Source: Gammaproteobacteria bacterium
GTDB taxonomy: Bacteria > Pseudomonadota > Gammaproteobacteria > SZUA-229
Length of the DNA: 64,000 nucleotides
Direction of reading: 5' to 3'
Assembly (NCBI GenBank): GCA_029882355.1
Contig: JAOUKV010000008.1
Span: 1-64,000 of the forward strand
Part shown: in pieces, positions 38,101-46,571 of the stretch
Layout: each line of letters starts with the position of its first letter
How positions within the stretch are numbered: the stretch's first letter is position 1
Position numbers and translations under genes: made by a program
The notes under the pieces: model-generated
The model's database searches: none
Seen by the model: the letters and a program-made list of their open reading frames with translations, nothing else
Told to the model about the DNA's origin: nothing

Positions 38101-41100
38101 ATAATCGATGCTGTCGGCCCCATTGCCACCGTCAAGATGGGCGAAGCCACTGAAAGTGATAGCGCCAGAATCAATGAAGCCTGAATTTATACCATCGACT
38201 ACAAATGCCTCACCAGCAGCAGAACCCGTCAGTGTCGAATTTGCACCGTTGCCGATAAAGTTATCTATTCCCAAAATTCCACCAGTTCCAGTTGCTTCAG
38301 TGGTTTCTAGATTGACAGCAACAGTTGTGTTGTAGTTGCCATAGTTAACTGTTCCGCCTACCGCAGTGAACGTGCCTGCAACGCTGCCGGCCAAGCCCAT
38401 GTTGAAGATGCCCGCGCCCGTGTCGATAAGATTTTCAACCGAGGTCCATGTCACCGTGCCGTTGCTACCCGCATTCGCTATCGCATCGTCCAGCGTGTAG
38501 GTCTGCACTGCACCCCTGATCGTATCGCTGTTGCCGCTGCCCGCCATTGTAGTGATACCGCTCCATGTACCGCCGATACCTGTGCTTACACCTGTACCGT
38601 TGGCGAGATCAAATATCGCCGCAGTTCCGTAGCTGCCATAGTTCACCGTGCCACCAACCGCGCTGATGCTACCCGTGACGCTGCCGCCCGTGCCCATGTT
38701 GAAGACGCCTGCGCCGGTGTCTGTCAGATTGGCGAACGAAGTCCAGAAAATCGTGCCGTCGTTACCCACGTTGGCACCGGTCAGGTTATATGTAGCATCA
38801 GTACCTGTGATCGTACCCGTACCCGCCACTGATGTGGCCGCAGCAAATGTCATTCCATAGCTGCTCTTTGTCGTGAGATTAAAGTCGGATGCCCCGGTCA
38901 CGGTCGTCGCACCACTCGCTGCGTTGAATCCGGTGTACGTATCACCACTCGCTGCCGTGCCCGCATTTGCGCCTGTCAGTGCAAAGCTCGCCGTGCCGGT
39001 AACGTCACCGCCTGCACCGGCTACCGAAGTAAATCCGGATGAGTACGTAAGTGAACTCGCAGACGATACTCCTGAGGTATCGTTAAAATTGCCTGTCACA
39101 CCCGTGATTGCACCAGTGCCCGTGACCGTCCCCGAGAGCGCCGCAAACGTGATTCCCTGGCTGATCTTTGTCGTGTCATCAAAGCCTACTACGCCGGTCA
39201 CAGTGGTGGTGTTGCTCGCCGCATCAAATGCCGTGTAGTTAAGGCCGCTCGCGCCAGTACCGGCATTGGCACTGGTGATATCGAACGTCGCTGAGTTAGT
39301 CACGTCCGCCGTACCGTCTCCGGCCACGGTCGCTAGTGATGTCAGTCCACTGTAGTCAATGCCGCTGCCGGAAACATGGGAGCTATCATTGAAGCTGCTC
39401 GCCACACCGGTCAGGGCCGTCGCGCTACCGCTCACTGCCGCCAGTGAAGTCAGACCGCTGTAATCAACTCCGCTAGCCGACACTTTTGTGCTGTCGTTGA
39501 AGCTGGTTGCCACGCCGGTCAGGGCCGTCGCGCCACCGCTCACCGAGGACACGCCGGTGTAGGTCAGGCCGCTTGTCGAAACCAGAGTGCTGTCATTGAA
39601 GCTAGTCGCCACGCCGGTCAGAGCCAGCAAAGTGCCGTTAACATTCGCAAGCGAAGCCAGTCCACTGTAATCAATGTTGCTGCCCGCCGAGATCTGGGTC
39701 ACGTCACCGAAACCAACGGTCACGCCGTTGAGGGTCGTCGCACTGCCGCTCACTGTCGCCAGTGAAGTCAGGCCACTGTAATCAACTCCGCTACCCGACA
39801 CTTTTGTGCCGTCGTTGAAGCTGGTTGCCACGCCGGTCAATGCCGTGCCCGTGCCGCTAACTGAGTTCACCGAAGCAAATATCATTCCCTGGTTATCCAA
39901 GGTAGTGTCATCAAAGCCTGTTGCGCCGGTCACCGTGGTGGTGTCCGCTGAGGTGAAACCGGTATAACTGATACCACCCGCTGTGCCAGTGGTTAAGCCG
40001 ATCAGGTCGAATGTTGTGGCACCCATGTTGGTGATACCACCCGTGCTATTACCGGTGATTGTAGTGAAACCACTATTGGTGCCAGTAATACCCGTGCTGC
40101 CAGCCCCACCGCCATGGATATAATTAACTGCTGTACCGTAGCTGCTGTAGTCCAATGTACCACCTACAGTACTGAGTGCACCCGTCACGCTGCCGGCCGT
40201 ACCCATATTGAAATTGCCCGCGCCATTATCGGTCAGGTTAGCCATGTTGGAGAAACCAATCTGTGTCTGTCCTACAGGGGTCAGGGTTCCTGCATTAGAT
40301 GTATCCACTGCCCAAGTATTAGAAAGATTTGGGCCGATCAATGTATCAGCATTTGCAGCCGTACCAGTCACAGTGATACTACTCGCGTTATAAACAGTGC
40401 CATTAAATGTAACCGTCTCTGTACCGTTATCATTGGCATCAGGATAAATTGCCACAGCACCAAGTGCTGCACCTACGACACCAAGACTACCAACTGTAAT
40501 TCCACCATTTGAGTTTAGAGTCGTCGCAGCATTTGTACCGGAAGCCCCTCCTCCAGAACCAGCACCACCTGAACCAGTGATATTTCCTACCGTTAACAGA
40601 GCATCGCTATTTTGTGTGAGTAAAATAGTGCCTGCATTACCACCAGCAGCTGCACCGCCACCTCCTGCACCACCACCAGCTGATCCAATATTACCAATCG
40701 TTATAGCGCCACCCGTTCCACTAATAGTTACATCTCCACCATTAGAGCCTGAACTATTGGAATCTGTCCCTCCAGTAGTAAAAATATCGCCAATACTGAT
40801 AAGGCCAGATGTTGCTGTAACCGTTACTGCACCACCAGCAGTCGACGCATTTGAACTTGTACCTTGTGTTGAAATATTTCCAGTACTCACCGAAACCCCG
40901 GAAAGTGATACCAAACCACCTGCTGATAACAAAGCTCCTGTTCCAGTGATGCTACCAGTTCCAGTTTGAACGCCAGCAGCATCATTTGCGGTGAAATTGA
41001 TCGCGCCACCGTTGGTGGTTATAGTGTTCGCACCCCATGCAATGTTATTACCCGCCTGTGCCGTAATTCCAACTCCTGCTGCGGCAATATTGACTGACGT

Positions 41101-42561
41101 GAGAAAATTAATATTGTTATCAGCCTGCAATAATACGTTAGCAACTGCATTATCAATCAGCGCGACGTCAACTGAAGATGTTGCTACCGTTGTGGTACCT
41201 ATATTGGTTGTTGCAAATGCATCAACGTCAGCGAGAACCGCATCAGCAGATACCGTTAAAACGACGTCGATATTGGTAGGGTCAAGTAACCATGTTCCTA
41301 CCTGACCGGCGGCAGCATCCGTATTCACACGAATATCTGTAACATCCAGAAAATGAGCAGAAGTTTCGATGAATCCACCGTTACCGGAAAGAGCACCGCC
41401 CTGAGCAGAAATCGAACCATGTACACGAGTTACATCATCGCCCCAGATAATGACTTTGCCACCATTGCCAGTTTCAATCGCATCAGCAGTAATAGAGGCG
41501 TTCACACCTACATAAGTTTGCGATGCATTTTGTACATCCGGATTATTGCCCTGATAGTCGCCACCAATTAATACTGTGCCGCCTCCTGTAGTACCCGAAG
41601 CATCGATACTGGCTTGCCCGAATAAACCAACGTTATCACCCAAAAGAAATACTGTACCACCCTGGCCATTTTCACCGAGCGCATCAATGACACCACTATG
41701 AATAGTTGTGCCTGAATTACCCGTAAGATAAACGTCACCACCGACATTTTCTAAACGATGCGCGGTTATTACGCCTTCATTATTGATAGCATTGGTAAAC
41801 ACATCTGTAGCAACATGCGCATCTAAGAGTATTTGACCGCCATTAGCCTGTATGCTTCCCGTGTTAATAATGGATGAAGCATCGGCATTAAGATTAGTTA
41901 AAATATCATCGCTAACCTGAATATTAATTAAACCATCACCATCGAAATTTAAAACCGCCTGATTACCTGTGGCCAGATTAATGTGACCATAATCAGCAAT
42001 GATGTAACCATCATTAGTAACCTGCCCCCCGACCAATGTCACACTGCCGCCAGATGCCGCAGATAACAGACCATAATTAATAATTGCGCCCGGCGTATAA
42101 CCATCAGAATTAAAAAGATAATTACCATTCATAAAGTCATCGTTAGAAATGGTTAAACCAGTAGCCATTAATGCACCAACATTAACGGTAGCCGTTTGAC
42201 CAAAAATAATGCCATTGGGATTACTTAAAAAGACCTGACCATTGGCGTTAATTGAGCCAAATATCTGACTTGGATTTTGGTCGTAAATATTATTTAGTAC
42301 AGATGAGTTACTCGATGGCTGAATAAAATTGACCGTTTCTTGAGCTGAAATATTAAAGCTATTCCAGTCAACAACCATAGAGCCGCTTAACTGATTAACA
42401 TTAGTCACATTAGCTGTTGCAGTAATATCACCTTGTCCGCCAACGACAACGCCACCTTGAGGTGCAGCATGAACAATACTCACTACACTTACAGGGATAA
42501 TGAAAGAGAAGAATATTTTATTCTTAGCAAATAAAAATGTTTTTTCAATACGTTGTAACAT
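35152..42561 (-). CDS. Two-partner secretion exoprotein (TpsA, filamentous-haemagglutinin-like)
   Basis: The 2469-aa exported beta-helix protein has an extended signal region and then the TPS secretion domain. That domain shows GDITATANVTNVNQ, VDWNSFNISAQETVNFIQP and the hallmark LSNPNGIIFG (~113). The body is made of Ser/Thr/Gly/Asn-rich beta-helix repeats. Residues ~890-1090 contain a block of close repeats (ALTGVATSFNDSTKVS, GVDYSGLTSLATVSG). The C-terminus (EEEEDSSSLNNVVPVMIRT, then RRPMNQQRQGQERKVDWL) carries no VENN motif or recognisable toxin, so a structural adhesin is more likely than a contact-dependent-inhibition toxin. Its transporter tpsB is 72 bp upstream. The plus-strand frames here are shadows. 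Confidence 0.92.
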   Translation of the reverse strand: MLQRIEKTFLFAKNKIFFSFIIPVSVVSIVHAAPQGGVVVGGQGDITATANVTNVNQLSGSMVVDWNSFNISAQETVNFIQPSSNSSVLNNIYDQNPSQIFGSINANGQVFLSNPNGIIFGQTATVNVGALMATGLTISNDDFMNGNYLFNSDGYTPGAIINYGLLSAASGGSVTLVGGQVTNDGYIIADYGHINLATGNQAVLNFDGDGLINIQVSDDILTNLNADASSIINTGSIQANGGQILLDAHVATDVFTNAINNEGVITAHRLENVGGDVYLTGNSGTTIHSGVIDALGENGQGGTVFLLGDNVGLFGQASIDASGTTGGGTVLIGGDYQGNNPDVQNASQTYVGVNASITADAIETGNGGKVIIWGDDVTRVHGSISAQGGALSGNGGFIETSAHFLDVTDIRVNTDAAAGQVGTWLLDPTNIDVVLTVSADAVLADVDAFATTNIGTTTVATSSVDVALIDNAVANVLLQADNNINFLTSVNIAAAGVGITAQAGNNIAWGANTITTNGGAINFTANDAAGVQTGTGSITGTGALLSAGGLVSLSGVSVSTGNISTQGTSSNASTAGGAVTVTATSGLISIGDIFTTGGTDSNSSGSNGGDVTISGTGGAITIGNIGSAGGGAGGGGAAAGGNAGTILLTQNSDALLTVGNITGSGGAGSGGGASGTNAATTLNSNGGITVGSLGVVGAALGAVAIYPDANDNGTETVTFNGTVYNASSITVTGTAANADTLIGPNLSNTWAVDTSNAGTLTPVGQTQIGFSNMANLTDNGAGNFNMGTAGSVTGALSTVGGTLDYSSYGTAVNYIHGGGAGSTGITGTNSGFTTITGNSTGGITNMGATTFDLIGLTTGTAGGISYTGFTSADTTTVTGATGFDDTTLDNQGMIFASVNSVSGTGTALTGVATSFNDGTKVSGSGVDYSGLTSLATVSGSATTLNGVTVGFGDVTQISAGSNIDYSGLASLANVNGTLLALTGVATSFNDSTLVSTSGLTYTGVSSVSGGATALTGVATSFNDSTKVSASGVDYSGLTSLAAVSGSATALTGVASSFNDSSHVSGSGIDYSGLTSLATVAGDGTADVTNSATFDITSANAGTGASGLNYTAFDAASNTTTVTGVVGFDDTTKISQGITFAALSGTVTGTGAITGVTGNFNDTSGVSSASSLTYSSGFTSVAGAGGDVTGTASFALTGANAGTAASGDTYTGFNAASGATTVTGASDFNLTTKSSYGMTFAAATSVAGTGTITGTDATYNLTGANVGNDGTIFWTSFANLTDTGAGVFNMGTGGSVTGSISAVGGTVNYGSYGTAAIFDLANGTGVSTGIGGTWSGITTMAGSGNSDTIRGAVQTYTLDDAIANAGSNGTVTWTSVENLIDTGAGIFNMGLAGSVAGTFTAVGGTVNYGNYNTTVAVNLETTEATGTGGILGIDNFIGNGANSTLTGSAAGEAFVVDGINSGFIDSGAITFSGFAHLDGGNGADSIDYIDANFSNPAFSKTGGTAATGFTGTYITNDPASMTFAGMETATHAGLATFNLNLDMDVLGSSILDVSLDAAGINIIVTDDGSTTTFLTEAWANVSTLVINGGAGDNVLTLDFINGTPFNIAGGLIYNANGGSDSLILNNAAGFTDITHNFTNAIDGNINLDGATVGYTGLESITDNLAATNRIFSFAGGNETINLADINGSDGHSFIDSTLGAAVTFANPATSLTINGGSGNDTVQFNTLDALWNADITINTGDATDVDTVEVQTAMNAGAASTITINSETISGVAGAILAAGSIDLNTDSGIGTDLSPLETATQNLSFTSTLGGIYITNTMASGVTVTGTTTGVIQLSETSGDLIIGAAGINSNGGSVSLLADAMSFTGNIDAGAADVTLTTFDTTRGILIGAGASNVSTLGISDTMLSAINTSTGLIIGSASHTGGISVVGSASLASGTLNLISQSNIAINSSLTTNGTVTLQSTLGDIIFGANSTVKSTAGGIVLDANNSIAGSGALTLSAATDLTYNKPMVIDGITTITANALNLQSDITTTTGSLNLNSTDPITFNPNLSLTAAGDLNINAAATGAGDLSLNSGADINLLFALSTNGVLSIDASTGLLNIDDVLATTGGNNIIITANDIEVTGSMDSAAGTISITDAGNSIGLGFNQTGRLNITINEFVAMTGAGITLNTANDITIEGSFISTSVVPLTLNAGTITMPSATTVNLASSLDIGDSALTAASSLDIIVAETFAMNNTIETNGVFTLSAGLGVIMGAPSSITTNNQLIDITASDGDILLGLTDAGTANVNLTASAGSVLNNNGVFIDIANTLTNIIANSTTIIADDRIGTSSTDAITIDTNPAGLITLDFNAQEAYINDLNSTLIVNNGSGTVAIGLIFSGQIIGVGHNVGLNSGQTETVVNDQINTDSYISVLGADYNLSSLTEEEEDSSSLNNVVPVMIRTRDGWEFKATPRRPMNQQRQGQERKVDWL
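39295..39900 (-). repeat. Intragenic repeats in tpsA
   Basis: Several copies of a ~110-120-bp unit occur, recognisable on the plus strand by GTGCTGTCGTTGAAGCTGGT, CACGCCGGTCAGGGCCGTCG and AGTGAAGTCAGGCCACTGTA. They encode the GVATSFNDS...GVDYSGLTSLA block. This part of the gene looks richer in G+C than the 5' third. Confidence 0.75.
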
Positions 42562-42633
42562 GATCTTATTCCATGATTAAAATATACAAATGTAACTGTA
42601 CATATATGTTATTTCTCAAGCTTAACTAAGCTA

Positions 42634-44379
42634 TTAAAACTGATATTTCATACTTAAATAAAATGGCAGTGACTGCGCATCGGTTGGCTCGTCACCGAGT
42701 GCTGCTGACAAATCAACTCTGGTAATAAAATTATTAAACGGTGAAATTTGAATACCCAGACCCATGCCCGATAATGTCGCGGTGCTGACCTCATTAGTTA
42801 AGGGATCATTTAAATCACCACTAGCGTAATCAAAAAAAACTGATAACTGCAGAGATCTAAGCCATTGAAGTTCAATTTCAGGTGAAGTATTCAATATATA
42901 TTCAATGGAAGTAAAGACAGCATTATCAACCAGAACTTCAGCCACAGGATAAGCTCGAACATTATATGGCCCACCTAAACTGTATTGCTCAAGAGAGGTC
43001 AGCAAATCAGATGTATACTGCGCTTCAAACCTTAAAAGTAACGATTGAAAATTAACTACAGGCTGTAGGCGAGTATAACGGAGATTAAATTTAGTAAAGT
43101 CACCACCTGCGTAACCACTTATCTCACCCTGACGACTTGAGAAATCATTACCTGTCTCATCCATTGAACCAAGAAAATCGGCCATTCCAATACTCACTGA
43201 AGCTATTAACTCGTGATTAGCCCGCCACAACCAACGATCAACTCCTGAGTAGATAGCATCAAATCTTATCACTGATAATTTGTCTTCGGCACTCACCTCG
43301 GTGAAGAGTTTATTGGTGGCGGACTTCAGGCTTAAATCAGCCAGCATAGAAAAGCGATCGAGTTTTGTATGAAAAAAATTGTAACTAATAAAACCATTAA
43401 TGACTAACGATTCGCCATTAATATCCAGATCAGCCAATTCCTGGCCAACACTAAAAAGGTTTATTTTTGCACCACCACCAACATCGAGCTGAGATTTAAA
43501 TATAGGTTGAACGTAGTTGACATCGGCGTACTGACTATTAGCAGGAGACAACCCAGCCATAAGATTAAAAGTTAATGCATCGGCATTACCAGAAACATTA
43601 TTATTAACGTGCCTAAACAACACTCTGTTTTCACCTGTATATGACGAACCATAATTATCAAATGACAAGTAATTTTCAGAAGGCACCTCTTTTGCTCTAA
43701 TCATGATGGCGGCAGAACCGGATTTAGAGCCCGGTCCAAAAATTGCAGAAGCAGTTAGTCCGGGATAATTATTTAATTTAATTAGTGCAGACTCGACACC
43801 AGTAATATGAACAGGCTTATCAATAAGACCTTCAAATAAAACATTCATTGTTTCATCATCGTATAGTTGATTGCCATCATAATTGACCTGGTCCAGAAAA
43901 CTTTCAGCTACTATTAATTTTACAATACCATCATTAACTTTTTGCTCGGGAATATATGCTCTAGCTAAAAAGAAGCCGCGTTCACGGTAATAACGGGTGA
44001 TAGCATTAGCCACTCGCTCATACATACCTATTGTAAATAAACTTGGCTTACCTTCAGGTATCATAGCAGCCGTTTCAGCGGCAATTATTTGTTGAATTAT
44101 GGCAAGCGATATATCGTATTCGGGATAATCTTTGACACCAAATATTTCGAACCCTTTAAGCAACATTCTCGGAGCATTAGGGTCATCAATAACTGGCGCA
44201 ATTGCTGGAGATTGCAGCACTTCGATATCAGGATAAACAAACTGTTCTGTCTGATCATTGACTTGAGGCATAGCGCCACCGGGAACAGCCTGCACAGAAG
44301 AAATGCAAAAAAATATTACTAGTACACAAGCACGAGAAAAGAGCAAGGAAGCGTCAGCCTTCAACAGATAATCAATCAT
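42634..44379 (-). CDS. Two-partner secretion transporter (TpsB, ShlB/FhaC family)
   Basis: This is the outer-membrane pore that exports its TpsA partner. The 581-aa protein has a signal sequence (ACVLVIFFCISSVQA) and a POTRA region (MLLKGFEIFGVKDYPEYD, ITRYYRERGFFLARAYIPEQ, GIVKLIVAESFLDQV). A beta-barrel domain (NYLSFDNYGSSYTGENRV, YSLGGPYNVRAYPVAEV) ends in the aromatic terminus YLSMKYQF. It begins eight bases after the DUF4150 gene stop, which places the TPS pair at the tail of the type VI accessory operon. Its ribosome-binding site is weak, consistent with translational coupling. Confidence 0.93.
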   Translation of the reverse strand: MIDYLLKADASLLFSRACVLVIFFCISSVQAVPGGAMPQVNDQTEQFVYPDIEVLQSPAIAPVIDDPNAPRMLLKGFEIFGVKDYPEYDISLAIIQQIIAAETAAMIPEGKPSLFTIGMYERVANAITRYYRERGFFLARAYIPEQKVNDGIVKLIVAESFLDQVNYDGNQLYDDETMNVLFEGLIDKPVHITGVESALIKLNNYPGLTASAIFGPGSKSGSAAIMIRAKEVPSENYLSFDNYGSSYTGENRVLFRHVNNNVSGNADALTFNLMAGLSPANSQYADVNYVQPIFKSQLDVGGGAKINLFSVGQELADLDINGESLVINGFISYNFFHTKLDRFSMLADLSLKSATNKLFTEVSAEDKLSVIRFDAIYSGVDRWLWRANHELIASVSIGMADFLGSMDETGNDFSSRQGEISGYAGGDFTKFNLRYTRLQPVVNFQSLLLRFEAQYTSDLLTSLEQYSLGGPYNVRAYPVAEVLVDNAVFTSIEYILNTSPEIELQWLRSLQLSVFFDYASGDLNDPLTNEVSTATLSGMGLGIQISPFNNFITRVDLSAALGDEPTDAQSLPFYLSMKYQF

Positions 44380-44387
44380 AGTAGCAA

Positions 44388-44804
44388 TTATTTCAATACC
44401 AGCACTTTAAACTGCGATGGCACAATCGTCATACCTGGTATATTTAAACTCATACCATTTTGCCCACTCATGCTAGTCATTTTTGTACAGGGCATCCCAC
44501 CAACCAGTACTGTAAAGCTTCCCATTAAATGACGAGTTGGTCCCATAACCATGCCAGACATGACACCCATCATAAGACCGGCATTATCTCCATTACTGAG
44601 AGTACCTGTGGTCATCAAATTGTGTGAAGGCATAGCAACTGTTAGCACTTTCAGCGACGCAGTCGGCGGTATCGCAGTTGTACCAATGGATATATTGGGA
44701 TACGGTATTGGCGTCGGAATTGGGCCTGCTGGTGATGGTATAGGTGTGAGACAAACATCAGGCATTGCCATATTCATTCCACCCATATGTGTATTCATAA
44801 ACAT
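44388..44804 (-). CDS. PAAR-like DUF4150 protein
   Basis: DUF4150 proteins are PAAR-like caps of the VgrG spike tip in type VI secretion. The 138-aa sequence has PDVCLTPIPSPAGPIPTPIP, PYPNISIGTTA and MPSHNLMTTGTLSNGDNAG, then GVMSGMVMGPTRHLMGSFTV and GGMPCTKMTSMSGQN, all typical. No C-terminal extension is fused, so unlike many DUF4150 proteins it carries no toxin. It is 15 bp after the DUF3540 gene and eight bases before tpsB. Confidence 0.88.
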   Translation of the reverse strand: MFMNTHMGGMNMAMPDVCLTPIPSPAGPIPTPIPYPNISIGTTAIPPTASLKVLTVAMPSHNLMTTGTLSNGDNAGLMMGVMSGMVMGPTRHLMGSFTVLVGGMPCTKMTSMSGQNGMSLNIPGMTIVPSQFKVLVLK

Positions 44805-44819
44805 AATATTATTCTCGCA

Positions 44820-45476
44820 TTAACCCATGTGGATTCGTTCGCCATCAATCTTTACATCCTGCTCAGCTAAAATAACAGCTTGCCTTGTTTTAACTGACAT
44901 AAGATTGCGTATTGATTGCATTAAATTACCGGCTGTTAACTGATCAATTTTTTCGACAAATCGAAATGAGTTCTGAACTCTTTGCGTCAATGTAGTAGCA
45001 ACTGTTTCAATAGTGTTAGTAAAAATCCTACTCGATTTAGCATGTACTGTTGCGGCATCTGAAACCAGATCGACTTTATTTATTTGAAACAACCCATGGT
45101 GACTACTGATCGCAACATCTTGAGATGAAATAGATACACTTTCAGTTGACGCAAGATTGATGGCTTCACGTGCGGCCAACGTAATATTGTCATTTTTCGA
45201 TTCAATCATCAGGCCGTTCTCAACAGAAATGCATGTGGATTGTTGCTTTATTCTGTCAAGAATCGACAATATATATCCATTACCATTTTCATCCATATAC
45301 AACAGAACTGTATCACCTATAACTGGTTTAACAAGACAACTAACTGCTGGTTTGGCACTATATTGGCCATGTTCTGCTTTAGCAAAAAAACCAGAAGGAT
45401 GTTCTGAAATCAAAATAGCTGTGACTGCCATCGACTCTAAATGAGTTGATTTTGGCTTCAAGTTTATTGCCTGCAT
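44820..45476 (-). CDS. DUF3540 type VI-associated protein
   Basis: The 218-aa cytoplasmic protein is of the DUF3540 type found with VgrG, DUF2169, pentapeptide and DUF4150 genes. Seen: an OB-fold-like first third (KPVIGDTVLLYMDENGNGYI) resembling the base of VgrG spikes. A beta-helix-like run follows (LMIESKNDNITLAAREAINLAS, TESVSISSQDVAISS), then a helical segment and IDGERIHMG at the end. The gp5-like character suggests it may cap or extend the spike; that is inference. GAGG precedes the ATG. Confidence 0.8.
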   Translation of the reverse strand: MQAINLKPKSTHLESMAVTAILISEHPSGFFAKAEHGQYSAKPAVSCLVKPVIGDTVLLYMDENGNGYILSILDRIKQQSTCISVENGLMIESKNDNITLAAREAINLASTESVSISSQDVAISSHHGLFQINKVDLVSDAATVHAKSSRIFTNTIETVATTLTQRVQNSFRFVEKIDQLTAGNLMQSIRNLMSVKTRQAVILAEQDVKIDGERIHMG

Positions 45477-45518
45477 ATTAAAACCTCGAGTGATTAATTA
45501 TTTCTATTGTGCTTAACA

Positions 45519-46571
45519 TTATTTTGGCTTCCATTGTTCCGCATTAGCTCTTTTCACATCGGTACCAAGCGCTGTCAACTTTGATGATCCTTGCCAAATT
45601 GCAGCATCATCAAAAACATCATGTAAATTGGTGCGAAATAGTTCAGCATGCATAAAGTTAGAATCACGTAGGTCAGCATGTGCTAAATCAGCATATGTCA
45701 GATCTGCTTTTGTAAATAGGGCTGCTTCACATTTTGAATTGGCCATTTGTGCCTGAATAAGTTTGGCTTTTGTAAAATCACATTCATACAAATTACATTC
45801 CTGCATGCTCGCTTGTTCTAGCTGAGCTTCTTTCAAACTACAGCCTTTCATGTTTGCGCCATAAAAAATCGCATTATTCGCAATGGCATGATCGAACACA
45901 GCATTTTCCAAGTCTGCGTCCATGAAACTGGTTTGTGTAAGATTTGCTCCAACAAAGCGACAGTCTTTCATATTTGCTTCTCTAAACTGTGACATAGATA
46001 AATCCATACCTGAAAAATCTTGCCCAGCCAGATCAGGTTTAATAAAAACTGTTTGTTTAATATATGCTCCCTGAATAACTACATCCTGCAAATTTGCCTC
46101 AATAAAATTAGTTCTCTCTAGATTCGCCTCATTAAATGACGCACCCTCAAGATTGGCATTAATTAAATTGGTAAAGTTCATTTGAGCTTTATCGAAGCAT
46201 GCATTCGAGAGATCAGGATCAATAAAACTTGCCTGAAACATATTAGCGCCTGAAAAATCTGCCTGTTTCATTTTTGCGCTAACGAAGTTACAGTTACTAA
46301 CATCTGAGTCATTAAATAGTGCAGCTTCCATTACTGGCTCAATAAAATTTGCAATACCAAAAGTCATTCCTGAAAAGTCAGTTCTATTAAACGTGCAATT
46401 AATAAAATTCGCCTCATTTAATAACGCGTTTTTGAACGAGCAATCACTGAAATTAGTCTCCATGAAAACGCCACCAGCCAGATCGGCGCCAGAATAGTCA
46501 TTTCCACTAAGGTTCTGATTAAGAATGATTTCACCAGACTTAACTTCTTTTTGGAGTTCCTGTAATGTCAT
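45519..46571 (-). CDS. Pentapeptide-repeat protein, type VI accessory
   Basis: Nearly all of the 350 residues follow the A(D/N)LXX five-residue period, for example ADLAGGVFMETNFSDCSF, ANLEGASFNEANLERTNF and ADLTYADLAHADLRDSNF, predicting a right-handed quadrilateral beta-helix. No signal peptide or membrane segment is seen. Its start overlaps the stop of the DUF2169 gene by four bases (ATGA), so the two are translationally coupled. Function in type VI clusters is not established; a load, scaffold or effector role is possible. Confidence 0.88.
   Translation of the reverse strand: MTLQELQKEVKSGEIILNQNLSGNDYSGADLAGGVFMETNFSDCSFKNALLNEANFINCTFNRTDFSGMTFGIANFIEPVMEAALFNDSDVSNCNFVSAKMKQADFSGANMFQASFIDPDLSNACFDKAQMNFTNLINANLEGASFNEANLERTNFIEANLQDVVIQGAYIKQTVFIKPDLAGQDFSGMDLSMSQFREANMKDCRFVGANLTQTSFMDADLENAVFDHAIANNAIFYGANMKGCSLKEAQLEQASMQECNLYECDFTKAKLIQAQMANSKCEAALFTKADLTYADLAHADLRDSNFMHAELFRTNLHDVFDDAAIWQGSSKLTALGTDVKRANAEQWKPK

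Noticed and set aside
39295-39900. Repeats in tpsA considered as a CRISPR array
   Set aside because: The units are contiguous, in frame, and encode similar peptides without unique spacers of fixed length.
35152-42561. tpsA as a contact-dependent-inhibition toxin (CdiA-like)
   Set aside because: No VENN motif, no recognisable C-terminal toxin, and no small immunity gene follows; the next gene is a lipoprotein over 1000 aa.
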